Part shown: piece after piece, positions 26,807 through 36,063 of the stretch
How the letters are laid out: each line of letters opens with the position of its first letter
Numbering within the stretch: the stretch's first letter is position 1
DNA from: UBA2561 sp964577275
Lineage (GTDB): Bacteria; Bacteroidota; Bacteroidia; Cytophagales; Thermoflexibacteraceae
Reading direction: 5' to 3'
Length of the DNA stretch: 64,000 bases
NCBI GenBank assembly: GCA_964577275.1
Contig: CAZNYR010000007.1
Location: 1-64,000, forward strand
Notes under the pieces: model-generated
The model's input: only the letters and a program-made list of their open reading frames with translations
The model's database searches: none
What the model was told of the DNA's origin: nothing
Position numbers and translations under genes: made by a program

Positions 26807-27884
26807 TTACTGGGAAAGTAAGAATGCTTTGATATATTCGTCAATATCTCCATCCAGAACATTCTGAACATCAGTCCGTTCGGTGGCAGTTCGGTTATCT
26901 TTAATAAGTTTGTAAGGATGCAAGACGTAATTACGTATTTGCGAGCCAAAATCAATGCGTTTTTTGGAGCTTTCGATTTTAGCACGTTCAGCATCTTTTT
27001 TCTCAATCTCGATTTGATAAAGTCTTGATTTTAACATTTTTAGAGCTTTATCCTTGTTTTGGATTTGCGAGCGTTCTTGTTGGCATTCAATAATAATCCC
27101 TGTCGGGGCGTGTGTGAGTCGGACTGCGGTTTCCACTTTATTGACGTTCTGACCGCCCGCTCCTCCTGCCCGAAAAGTGTTCCATGTAATATCTGCTGGG
27201 TTTATGTCAATTTGTATCGAATCATCAACAATAGGATAGACATAAACGGAGGCAAATGAAGTATGTCTTCGTCCGCCCGAATCAAAGGGTGATATTCGGA
27301 CGAGGCGATGCACCCCAATCTCGGATTTGAGGTAGCCGTAAGCAAATTCGCCTTCAATTTCGAGGGTTGCCGACTTCACGCCCGCCACATCACCTTGCTG
27401 TCGGTTTACTTCACGGACTTTAAATTGGTGTTTTTCGCCCCACATGGTGTACATCCGCATCAACATTTCAGCCCAATCTTGGCTTTCTGTTCCGCCTGCG
27501 CCCGGATTAATTTCGAGCATGGCGGGGAGTTGGTCTTCTTCGGCACTTAGCATTTTTTTGAACTCAAGTTCCCGAACAGCATCTGAAAGTTTTTTGGCGG
27601 TCATGGATAGGTCGTTTTCATCGCCTTCGCCCATTTCCATAAAGTCAAATAAGACTTCGAGGTCGTCATAAAATCGTTGAATTTTGGCAAAAGCCTTTGT
27701 CCAGACGCTTCGATTTCTGATTTCTTTGAGTGTTTTTTCGGCTTCTTTGGGGTCGTCCCAAAAATTAGACTGTATCGTAATTTGTTCTAAATCCTTGATT
27801 TCCTGCATCTTAACATCAATGTCAAAGATACCTCCTCAAGGCATTAACACGAGCCTTCAAATCTTTGTATTCTTCTTTTATCAT
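26807..27884 (-). CDS. prfB: Peptide chain release factor 2 with programmed +1 frameshift
   Basis: The gene is join(27884..27825, 27823..26807) on the minus strand, about 358 residues. The zero frame starts at ATG 27884, encodes 20 residues (MIKEEYKDLKARVNALRRYL) and stops at TGA 27824-27822. Reading +1 (CTT T GAC) continues DIDVKMQEIKD to the end of RF2. The codon-recognition motif SPF (RISPFDSGGRRH) and the catalytic GGQ (GAGGQNVNKVETAVRLTH) are present. RF2 releases nascent protein at UGA and UAA, and the in-frame UGA makes its own synthesis depend on RF2 shortage. Annotating only the long frame from 27808 would lose the N-terminal 25 residues. Confidence 0.96.
27821..27837 (-). promoter_or_regulatory. 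RF2 programmed frameshift site
   Basis: On the minus strand the bases read AGGAGGTATCTTTGAC: an internal Shine-Dalgarno-like AGGAGG, a short spacer, the CTT slippery codon, the UGA stop and the following C that weakens termination. This is the classic prfB recoding cassette. Confidence 0.95.
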
Positions 27885-28060
27885 GTTTTATTATGGTTTT
27901 GGTCATTTCAAAAACGAAACCACAAACTTACGATAGTTCGTTGAATTTTAAGAATATTATAAAAATAAACTAATTTGTAAACTATAAATTATGTTGTAAA
28001 ATAACTTGGTTTTTCGTATCTTGTTGGTCAGTGTAATAAATTCATTAAATCTTTAAAATT

Positions 28061-28672
28061 ATGTTCAAAAAATTTGCCTCTGATGCGCTTGGACTTAGCG
28101 ACATCGGAAAAATTATCGACCCATCCAACTATAATTCTGTTGATTCGGATGATTATATTTTTGATGAGGATAACGAAAAAATATTTTTTTTAATCAAGTC
28201 AAAATCAGATGAATATTGCTTTACCAATCAGGCGTTTATCCATCTGGATGGCACCTCGGCAATGAACAAAAAAAGAATGCTCAAACGCTATTCTTATAAA
28301 ACCAATGCGTTTCGGAGTGTGCGGTTAGAAACGGCGGGGAATATGGATTTGGATATTGAAATCAAATTTGGATTGGGCGAAAAAAGTTTCAGCATTGATG
28401 TGGATAAAACACAAATTGAACTGCTCAAAGATTTGTATAAATCCTTAATCAAAATTAGTTCGATTCAAGAGGAAAATGCCCAGATGTTGCGTTATGCCTC
28501 TGAAAGCCTGACACTTACGTCCAATACGCTCAAAACGAATGCAAAAAGTGAGGCGACACAGGCTGATTTTCAGGCAGTTAATGAGTATATTTTTGCATGG
28601 AATCAGGAAGCCTATCATAAATATCAACAAAGTGATTTTACGGAAATCTTCAAAAAATATTTAAATAATTAG
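28061..28672 (+). CDS. Bacterial PH-domain protein (PF08000 / YvbH-like)
   Basis: 203 residues, no signal peptide. The opening FASDALGLSDIGKIIDP and the segments IFFLIKSKSDEYCFTNQAFI and LKRYSYKTNAFRSVRLETAG match the bacterial pleckstrin-homology family seen in YvbH-type proteins. The PH fold covers about residues 10-125. The C-terminal 75 residues are helical. PH-type domains in bacteria are structural or binding modules with no established ligand. It is monocistronic; a perfect hairpin (28687-28711) lies between it and the convergent gene at 28728. Confidence 0.82.
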   Translation: MFKKFASDALGLSDIGKIIDPSNYNSVDSDDYIFDEDNEKIFFLIKSKSDEYCFTNQAFIHLDGTSAMNKKRMLKRYSYKTNAFRSVRLETAGNMDLDIEIKFGLGEKSFSIDVDKTQIELLKDLYKSLIKISSIQEENAQMLRYASESLTLTSNTLKTNAKSEATQADFQAVNEYIFAWNQEAYHKYQQSDFTEIFKKYLNN

Positions 28673-28686
28673 ATTTTTGAATCCGT

Positions 28687-28711
28687 ATCCCACGCTTAAA
28701 AACCGTGGGAT
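28687..28711. terminator. Hairpin between convergent genes
   Basis: ATCCCACG and CGTGGGAT form a perfect 8-bp stem around a 9-nt loop. No T tract follows directly, so it is a probable rather than certain terminator. Confidence 0.5.
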
Positions 28712-28727
28712 ATTGAAAATCGAGTGA

Positions 28728-29837
28728 TTATAATTCATGAATCTGGTTTTTGGGCAAACCTGTTATTTGGTGGATTTCTTCGGGTGTTTTGCCTACGGAT
28801 TTCAGCATTTTTGCGATTTCGATAATTGCTTTATTTTTGGTTTCCAATTCTTCTTGTTGTTTTTCCAATTTCTGTTGTTGTTTTTCCAATTTCTGTTGTT
28901 GCTTTTCCAGTTCGTGTTGTTGCTTTTCTAATTCAAGAGTTTGCTCCTCGACTTTATCGCTCAAAAAAGCAATCGAGTTTTTTTGTCGCCGCCACTCTTC
29001 CAAATACTCATCTTCAACGTGCATTTGCTCTTCTAACATCGGATAGTCCGACATCGCTGATTTGAGCCGATTTATAATCCTACGAAACACCCCAGATGGA
29101 AATTCACGCCTCATTAACAGCAACTTATGCACATTTTTTTGATGTGGATTGTCTTGGTCAAACAACTTAAAAAACCGATATAATTTCTCCTTAAAAGGGT
29201 CATTTTCGTAGTGTTGTGGGCGAATATTTTTGAGGTTCGGCAACTGAATCGTAAACATTCCATACGTCAGATGTTTGGTAAAAAATATCTCTTCAGAATA
29301 AGGCTTATTCAGAAATAATGCCTCATCAATTTTTCGGCTATGAATGACCAAATCTTCATGTTCTTTTTCTACCCGAAAATTCAAAATAAAAATCGGAATT
29401 AGTTTCAACGGAAATTTTATCGTTTGCAATTCTCCTGTCTTGGGATTAGAAATTTCGCGCGCTTGATTCCGCTGAAAATTTCGAGCAATGTAGCGTTTAA
29501 ACCGAAAAATATCCGCTAATCGATTAGCCTTTTGAATTTCAATCATCACCACTTCGGTTTGTTCTGGAGCAATCTGAATCGTTGCCGTAAAATCCAAATG
29601 AAATAATTTGAGTTTGGACTCATTTGTATCCTCCAAATCGTCATCAAGTTCCTCAGAATCAGGATGTAAGGCGTAGGCGTGCGAACGATTATCCACATGG
29701 AATTGCACAATCTTATAGCCTGTCAAGATTTCTAAAACTTCCTTTGCCGTTTCCTCATCATCCATCAAATATTTAAAAACCACATCGTAAATGGGGTTCG
29801 GAATTTCAAAATATTCTTCAGGATTATAGTCTTGCAT
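28728..29837 (-). CDS. Rpn-family / PD-(D/E)XK putative nuclease with C-terminal heptad repeats
   Basis: 369 residues from the ATG at 29837; an in-frame TTG at 29864 would add nine. The N-terminus NPIYDVVFKYLMDDEETAKE, then LDFTATIQ and VVMIEIQKANR, gives the D...ExK/Q-type core of the Rpn (recombination-promoting nuclease, 'transposase_31-like') family. Around residue 320 there are five heptads (LEKQQxx) forming a coiled coil. The tail TPEEIHQITGLPKNQI is the small helix-turn-helix-like motif usual at the C-terminus of these proteins. Such proteins are common, multicopy and of unclear biological role; nuclease activity was shown for some members. No mobile-element ends are visible around it. 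Confidence 0.82.
   Translation of the reverse strand: MQDYNPEEYFEIPNPIYDVVFKYLMDDEETAKEVLEILTGYKIVQFHVDNRSHAYALHPDSEELDDDLEDTNESKLKLFHLDFTATIQIAPEQTEVVMIEIQKANRLADIFRFKRYIARNFQRNQAREISNPKTGELQTIKFPLKLIPIFILNFRVEKEHEDLVIHSRKIDEALFLNKPYSEEIFFTKHLTYGMFTIQLPNLKNIRPQHYENDPFKEKLYRFFKLFDQDNPHQKNVHKLLLMRREFPSGVFRRIINRLKSAMSDYPMLEEQMHVEDEYLEEWRRQKNSIAFLSDKVEEQTLELEKQQHELEKQQQKLEKQQQKLEKQQEELETKNKAIIEIAKMLKSVGKTPEEIHQITGLPKNQIHEL
28855..28938 (-). repeat. Tandem 21-bp repeat inside the Rpn-family gene
   Basis: About four imperfect copies of a 21-bp unit (containing TTGTTGTTTTTCCAATTTCTG on the plus strand) encode the LEKQQxx heptads. Copies 1-3 are nearly identical, so slippage could change the coiled-coil length in steps of seven residues. 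Confidence 0.8.
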
Positions 29838-29938
29838 CGTTTTTACGGTTTTAAATCCTTTCAAAGATACGAAAAAATAAGATTGACTTTGTAGGTTCGG
29901 GAGTATATTTGGAGTGTGTTTTATGTTTGTGTGTAAAA

Positions 29939-29947
29939 TGTGGATAA
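29939..29947 (-). other. Isolated DnaA box in the spacer before the macroglobulin gene
   Basis: TGTGGATAA is an exact TTATCCACA on the minus strand. It lies 3.3 kb from the main cluster, in the divergent spacer 29838-30103. Other single copies fall inside coding regions (28399, 29689, 34354). Confidence 0.5.
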
Positions 29948-30103
29948 CTTGGTAAACGTATGTCGTTTTCTGATATATCTCAAAATTTTATTTGACAACC
30001 TGCCAAAAAAATAGTAGCTTACATAGAAGCTAACTTATTGAGTTTCTTGAATTTGTGTTCTTGAAATAATCAAATTATTTATATAAAAAATCTCAAATTG
30101 ATT

Positions 30104-33100
30104 ATGAAAAATATAAATCATTTTCTTTTGTTGGTAATAGGCATCGGATTTTTTTATGCCTGTTCGGTGCATAAAGATACGATTGAGGTCGTAAATAAGA
30201 ACTTTACTGACCAAATCGAAATGCGCCAAAATTTGGTGATGACCTTCAATAAAAATATGGCACCCGATTCCGTTGTGGGCAAATGGACAGACCAAAAATA
30301 TTTGAAAATTACGCCAGAAATCAAGGGAAAATTTCAGTGGACGGCACGCAACGAACTGACTTTCTCGCCTTTAGAGGGTTTTCAGCCCGCCACGAACTAT
30401 ACCGCCGAACTGACTTCGCAAATCACCCGATTTACTGCCCAAAGTGCGCTTGGCGATGCCAAATCGTTTCAATTTCATACACCTTACATGGCACTCGAAG
30501 ACCAACAAATTACCTGGACAACCGACCCACAAGGAAACCCACAAGTAGCTGTAAATCTGGTATTTAACTACCCAGTTCAAGCCGACCAACTGGCGCAAAA
30601 AATCAAAGTAAAACTCAAGGATAAAGTCCTTGATTATAAAATTGAAAGTTTTGAAAATAAAAAATGGGTACGCTTGGTGGTCAATGAAAATAATAGTATG
30701 CCAATCGAAACGGAACTACTTGATATTCAGATAGATAAAGGTATCCTTCCGATTGGAGGAAATGAGCCAGCCCAACAAATTCAGTTTGAAGCCGAAATCC
30801 CCAGCAAATTAGATTTTGATATTACCGAATCTTATGCAGAAACCTCTGAAAACCAGACTTATATCGTAGTGGCGACCACACAAGAAATTAAAACCTCGAT
30901 GGCAGAATTGAAGCAATTCATACAGATTTCGCCTCGTGTTGATTTTGAGGTTGAACCAACAAATTCAGGGTTTATTTTGAAGGGAAATTTTAGAGAAGGT
31001 AAACAATATAACTTAAAAATATCCAAAAATTTAACGGGCATTTTTGGCGAAAATCTGGGCGAGGATAAAAGCCAATATGTCGTATTCGGAAAGGCAGAAC
31101 CTACTATCAAATTTGATGCTAAAAAATCCATGTATTTGACCTCAAAAGGGGCGCAAAATATTGGTTTACAAATCAAAAATGTGGACGAGGTTACGGTTTC
31201 GATTTTTAAGATTTATGAAAATAATATCGTACATTTTATGCGTCAAAATTCCTATTATTTGGAGTACGATACCGAGTATATGTCCGACCCTGTGGACTAT
31301 GGAAATTTGATTTATGAGAAAATTTATCGGACAAATAATCTGCAAAAAAATGGTGAATCTCGTGTTATAAATTTGGATTTTTCTGATAAACAACCTTTCA
31401 AAGGATTTTATATGGTGAAGGTCAATTCCAATAAAGAACAATGGATAAAAGATATTCGGATTGTTTCGATGTCGGATATTGGATTTATTGCCAAATCTAC
31501 GAAAAATGATATTTTGGTTTTTGCTAATTCGATACTGACGGCAGCACCTTTGGCGGATGTAAAAGTACGATTAATCAGCTCGAATAATCAAGAAATCGAG
31601 CAGGCACAAACCGATGAAAATGGTGTGGCAAAATTTGAGCATTTTCGGGAGCGTTTTCCCGATTTTCAGCCCGATATTATTGTCGGGGAAAAAGGAACGG
31701 ATTTTAATTTTATCAAATTTTCGCAGAATCAAGTGCACACGGCTCGCTACGAAGTAGGTGGCGACCGTAGCAACGAATCGGGTTTAAAAGCCTTCATTTA
31801 TGAAGAGCGAAATTTATACCGTCCCGGCGAAAAAATGAATTTAAAAACGATTATTCGGGATGAAAAATGGGGCTTAGTCGGCAAAATTCCGATAAAATTA
31901 CAAATCCGCCTTCCGAATGGAAAGGCTTTGGTAACCAAAAAAGGAATACTTTCGGAGCAAGGAACGTTTGAAACTTCGGTTCAGTTGCCTACTTCGGGGG
32001 TTACGGGTTCGTATGAAGTGGCGATTTATTCCTCGAATGATATTTTACTAAATTCCAAATATATTAGTGTCGAAGAGTTCGTTCCTGACCGCATTAAAGT
32101 CAGTTCGGAATTGAGTAAAAATGAAGTTCGGGCGGGTGAAAAAATGAGGCTTTCGGGACAGGCTCTAAACTTGTTTGGACCTCCCGCCTCGAATCGAAAT
32201 TATGAAGTTGAAATGACATTAAGTCGTAAGAATTTTAATCCGAAAGGCTTAGAAAAGTACAATTTTAATTTGATGGGTCGAGATGACCTTACGTTTGAAA
32301 ATATCTTTCGGGATAAACGCAAAACCGATTCGGAAGGAAAGATTTCGGAGGAGTTTCAGATTCCAGAAAAATATAAAAATATCGGGATTCTACAAGGCAA
32401 AATTTATACTACGGTTTTCGATGAATCGGGACGCACGGTTTCGGCTTTGTCCAAAGTGGACGTGCTGACACAAGACATTTTTTATGGCATCTACGAATTT
32501 GATTATTATGTCGGCACACAAAAAACATTGAACGTTCCGTTGGTTGCGGTCAATGCAAAAGGCGAAATTGCAAAAAGTGTTCAGGCACGAGTTCAGTTGG
32601 TGCGTTTTGAGTGGCATAATGTCTTGGAAAAATACTATGATGGCTATCGGTATGTTTCTCGGAAAAAAGAAAAAATTATCTCGAATCAAGTGATTACGCT
32701 ATCTGGAAAAAGTACAACTTTTCCGGTATTGCCGAAGGTTTCGGGCGAGTATGAAATTCGGGTCAGTTTGCCAGACGAAATGCAAAGTTACGTCAAACGG
32801 GGATTTTATGCGTATCGGTACGGCAGTACGGCAAATTCTTCGTTTGAAATTGATAAAGAAGGACAAATTGGCATCATGCCCGCCAAAAATAAATATCAAG
32901 TAGGCGAGGAAGCCGAAATTTTATTTACCACGCCTTTTGAAGGTAAGATTTTGGTAACAATCGAACAAAATAAGGTTTATGATTACTTTGTTATTCAGAC
33001 AGAAAAGAAATCAGCTTCACTAAAATTGCCAATTAAATCGGATTATTTGCCCAATATTTATGTGAGTGCCACTTTGATTAAACCTGCGGATTATTCGGCA

Positions 33101-35488
33101 ATTCCTATCACGGTAGCGCATGGTTTTCAGCCGATTATGGTCGAAGATAAAGCACATGAAATGCAAGTTCGTATTACTGCGCCCGAAAAATCTCGTTCTA
33201 ATCGAACCCAAGAATTTATTATTCAGACCAATCAACCCAACGCCGAAGTAACGGTGGCGGTCGTTGATGAGGGAATTTTGCAACAAAAAAGTTATCAAAC
33301 GCCTGACCCTTATGGGTTTTTCTTCATGAAGCGCGCTTTGGAAGTCCATTCATTTGATATTTATCCGCGTGTTTTTCCTGAAATAAAATTGCAAAAAAAC
33401 TTCGGTTCGGATGGTTATAATTTGAATAAACGAGTAAATCCGTTGGCAAATAAACGCATCAAACCTGTTTCGTTTTGGAGTGGCACAATGCAGACGGATG
33501 CCAACGGCAAGGCAAGTTATTCTGTCAATTTACCGCAGTTTTCGGGTGATGTAAGAATTATGGTAGTAGCAACCAAAAATAAATCCTTTGGTTCGGCAAC
33601 GGCAAATATGAAAGTAGCTGACCCCATTATCATAAGTACCTCATTACCATTGTTTTTGAGTCCGAATGATGAAGGAATCGTTCCTGTGATGTTGAGCAAT
33701 ACGACTGACAAGATGGCAGAAGGCACGGTAAAAATATCAGCAAATGGAGAAGTGAAACTAACAGGCAAGCAAACACTGAACGTGTCGATTCCCGCCCAAT
33801 CCGAAAAGCAAGTATTTTTTAGCCTGAAAGCCAAAAATTCGATAGGTTTGGCGAGTGTAAGGACTGAAATCACGGCATTAGGCGAAAAATTTACGGAAGA
33901 AATCGAAATGACGGTTCGTCCTTCAACCTCATTATTGAAACAAAGCGATGCGGGAATGATTGCGGCAGATGCCTCGAAAAAATTAGATTTTGGAGGTAAT
34001 TTTGTGCCAAGTTCGTTAGACGGAAAATTGATTTTGAGCAAATCGCCTGCTGTCGAATTGTCCGAACATCTGAAATATTTGGTACAATATCCGCATGGTT
34101 GCGTGGAGCAGACGGTTTCTACGGCATTTCCGCAACTTTATTTTTGGGCATTGACCAAAAAAATCATTTCGGAAACAGACAAAAATATCGGACTTGACCC
34201 GAACCAAAATGTGCAGGCTGCCATCCAAAAATTGAGTACGATGCAGCAATGGAATGGCGGTTTGAGCTATTGGCAAGGCAGTGGCGATGTGAGTTGGTGG
34301 GGTTCGGCGTATGCGACACATTTTTTGCTTGAGGCACGGCGAGCTGGTTTTGATGTGGATAACCCATTTCTGAAAAATTTGATGAATTATTTATCAAGCC
34401 AGACACGGCGCAAAGAAACGGTTTCGTATGATTTGATAAATGCAACAAATCAGCGAGTAAATCGAAAAATAGCCTCGAAAGAAATTTTTTATTCGTTGTA
34501 TGTTTTGGCGTTGGGCGGCGAGCAGGATTTGGCGACCATGAATTATTACAAAGCCAATCAAAAATTATTAGCAAAAGATTCTCGTTATTTGTTGGCAATG
34601 ACCTATTTGATGACGGGCGATAAAATTAGTTTTCGTGAACTTTTGCCCGCCAATTTTGAGGGCGAAAAATCGGTAACGGCAATGAATGGAAGTTTTCATT
34701 CGTATATTCGTGATGTGGCGATTTCCTTAAATGCGTTAATTGATACGGATTCAAAAAATGCTCAAATTCCAGTTTTGGCACGGCAATTATCGCAACAAAT
34801 GAAATTGCAAAAATATTTGAATACCCAAGAACGGGCTTTTGGGCTTTTGGCGTTGGGCAAATTGGCAAAAAAAGCACAGGAAACGCCAACGAAAGCCGAA
34901 ATTTTTGCGGACGGAAAAAAAATAGCCGACTTTGTGAACGAAGATTTAATTTTGGAAAAATCCATTTTGGGAAAAAATATTGAAATTAAAGTCAAAGAAG
35001 GAAAATTGTACTTTTTCAAGGAATTGGAGGGATTGAGCATGAGCGGAAAGCACACCGAAGAGGATAATTTTATCAAGGTTCGGCGCGAATTTTATGACCG
35101 AAACGGCAAGCGAATTACGGATAATACATTTGCACAAAACGACCTTATCATCGTGAAAATCAATATTCAGTCGGTTTATTCGGGTGGCGAAGTACCGAAT
35201 GTCGTCATTACGGATATGCTTGCTGCGGGCTTAGAAATTGAGAATCCGAGAATCGGAGCTGTGGCGGGTCAAAATTGGATTAAAAATGCTTCAGCCCCCG
35301 AACATTTTGATTTTCGGGATGACCGTGTAAATATCTTTACAACTGTTTTGCCACAAATGCGGTCGTTTTATTATACTGTGCGTGCGGTGTCGAAAGGCAA
35401 ATTTGAACAAGGTCCCGTGAGTGCGGATGCGATGTATGACGGCAGTTATCACTCGTATCATGGGTCGGGAACAATCACCATCAATTAA
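30104..35488 (+). CDS. Alpha-2-macroglobulin family lipoprotein (YfaS/YfhM type)
   Basis: 1794 residues from the ATG at 30104; an in-frame TTG at 30098 is less likely. A lipoprotein signal ends at Cys20 (GIGFFYAC). A chain of macroglobulin beta-sandwich domains follows (e.g. YEERNLYRPGEKMNLKTIIR at about 565, a hallmark of bacterial macroglobulins). The thioester motif CVEQ is intact at 1333-1336 (YPHGCVEQTVSTAFPQLYF), inside an alpha/alpha toroid domain (GGLSYWQGSGDVSWWGSAYA). Bacterial members are periplasmic, membrane-anchored traps for proteases and often work with penicillin-binding protein 1C; no pbpC gene follows here. The C-terminal receptor-like domain ends in a Gly/His/Tyr-rich tail. 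Confidence 0.94.
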   Translation: MKNINHFLLLVIGIGFFYACSVHKDTIEVVNKNFTDQIEMRQNLVMTFNKNMAPDSVVGKWTDQKYLKITPEIKGKFQWTARNELTFSPLEGFQPATNYTAELTSQITRFTAQSALGDAKSFQFHTPYMALEDQQITWTTDPQGNPQVAVNLVFNYPVQADQLAQKIKVKLKDKVLDYKIESFENKKWVRLVVNENNSMPIETELLDIQIDKGILPIGGNEPAQQIQFEAEIPSKLDFDITESYAETSENQTYIVVATTQEIKTSMAELKQFIQISPRVDFEVEPTNSGFILKGNFREGKQYNLKISKNLTGIFGENLGEDKSQYVVFGKAEPTIKFDAKKSMYLTSKGAQNIGLQIKNVDEVTVSIFKIYENNIVHFMRQNSYYLEYDTEYMSDPVDYGNLIYEKIYRTNNLQKNGESRVINLDFSDKQPFKGFYMVKVNSNKEQWIKDIRIVSMSDIGFIAKSTKNDILVFANSILTAAPLADVKVRLISSNNQEIEQAQTDENGVAKFEHFRERFPDFQPDIIVGEKGTDFNFIKFSQNQVHTARYEVGGDRSNESGLKAFIYEERNLYRPGEKMNLKTIIRDEKWGLVGKIPIKLQIRLPNGKALVTKKGILSEQGTFETSVQLPTSGVTGSYEVAIYSSNDILLNSKYISVEEFVPDRIKVSSELSKNEVRAGEKMRLSGQALNLFGPPASNRNYEVEMTLSRKNFNPKGLEKYNFNLMGRDDLTFENIFRDKRKTDSEGKISEEFQIPEKYKNIGILQGKIYTTVFDESGRTVSALSKVDVLTQDIFYGIYEFDYYVGTQKTLNVPLVAVNAKGEIAKSVQARVQLVRFEWHNVLEKYYDGYRYVSRKKEKIISNQVITLSGKSTTFPVLPKVSGEYEIRVSLPDEMQSYVKRGFYAYRYGSTANSSFEIDKEGQIGIMPAKNKYQVGEEAEILFTTPFEGKILVTIEQNKVYDYFVIQTEKKSASLKLPIKSDYLPNIYVSATLIKPADYSAIPITVAHGFQPIMVEDKAHEMQVRITAPEKSRSNRTQEFIIQTNQPNAEVTVAVVDEGILQQKSYQTPDPYGFFFMKRALEVHSFDIYPRVFPEIKLQKNFGSDGYNLNKRVNPLANKRIKPVSFWSGTMQTDANGKASYSVNLPQFSGDVRIMVVATKNKSFGSATANMKVADPIIISTSLPLFLSPNDEGIVPVMLSNTTDKMAEGTVKISANGEVKLTGKQTLNVSIPAQSEKQVFFSLKAKNSIGLASVRTEITALGEKFTEEIEMTVRPSTSLLKQSDAGMIAADASKKLDFGGNFVPSSLDGKLILSKSPAVELSEHLKYLVQYPHGCVEQTVSTAFPQLYFWALTKKIISETDKNIGLDPNQNVQAAIQKLSTMQQWNGGLSYWQGSGDVSWWGSAYATHFLLEARRAGFDVDNPFLKNLMNYLSSQTRRKETVSYDLINATNQRVNRKIASKEIFYSLYVLALGGEQDLATMNYYKANQKLLAKDSRYLLAMTYLMTGDKISFRELLPANFEGEKSVTAMNGSFHSYIRDVAISLNALIDTDSKNAQIPVLARQLSQQMKLQKYLNTQERAFGLLALGKLAKKAQETPTKAEIFADGKKIADFVNEDLILEKSILGKNIEIKVKEGKLYFFKELEGLSMSGKHTEEDNFIKVRREFYDRNGKRITDNTFAQNDLIIVKINIQSVYSGGEVPNVVITDMLAAGLEIENPRIGAVAGQNWIKNASAPEHFDFRDDRVNIFTTVLPQMRSFYYTVRAVSKGKFEQGPVSADAMYDGSYHSYHGSGTITIN

Positions 35489-36063
35489 TTAAAGTATGAA
35501 GGTCATCACGATAATCTATTTCGGTATTTTTTTGGGCTGTTTGAGAATACAACCAACCATATTTTTTTAGCCATAGAAATTTATCGTCATGAGGTTTAAT
35601 GTAAGTTTGCAAAAAAAAAAAATTTTGACAGGAAAAAAAATTTTGTGAAATTTAGCCCCAAAGGATTTTGGACAAATATTTCAACCCTTTGGGGGGTGTC
35701 TTACGTCCTGAAAACGAGGCAAGATATAAATCAGGCACTGCTATTGCTTGTTTAAATGAATCTAAACGATGAATTATTACATGGTATTCGTATTGACTAA
35801 CGGCTAAAAAGATGGTCAATCTGTGGTATAAAATTTTGGAAGAAGTGCGTTTTTCCGTAACTATCGGATATATTTGCGATATTTACGGCTTTCGTGGTTT
35901 GGGTTCATGCCTAAACGAACGAAAATAGTAGTGAGGTGCAAAATCCCAAAGAAAATTTCAACGACTTTCGAGGAGCTTTTTTGGTGGGAATTATACGAAC
36001 ATAATACATTGATTTTTAATATTTTAAACTTAATTACGAATAAATTTTAGAATACTTAAACCT
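35489..36063. other. 575-bp spacer, possible remnant of a lipoprotein gene
   Basis: A 24-codon frame begins at the ATG at 35496 (MKVITIIYFGIFLGCLRIQP) and looks like a lipoprotein signal, but it stops after a few more codons. Low-complexity A/T runs (about 35605-35650) follow. It may be a truncated gene or chance. No other gene is seen. Confidence 0.35.

Noticed and set aside
27808..27884. prfB starting at the internal ATG 27808 as a shorter gene
   Set aside because: The upstream 20 codons plus CTT TGA C recoding site complete the normal RF2 N-terminus.
28855..28938. Short tandem repeats as a CRISPR array
   Set aside because: Units are 21 bp with no spacers and encode in-frame heptads of a protein.
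28728..29837. Insertion sequence based on the 'transposase_31-like' label of this family
   Set aside because: No terminal inverted repeats or target duplications are visible, and Rpn-type proteins are not true transposases of an IS.
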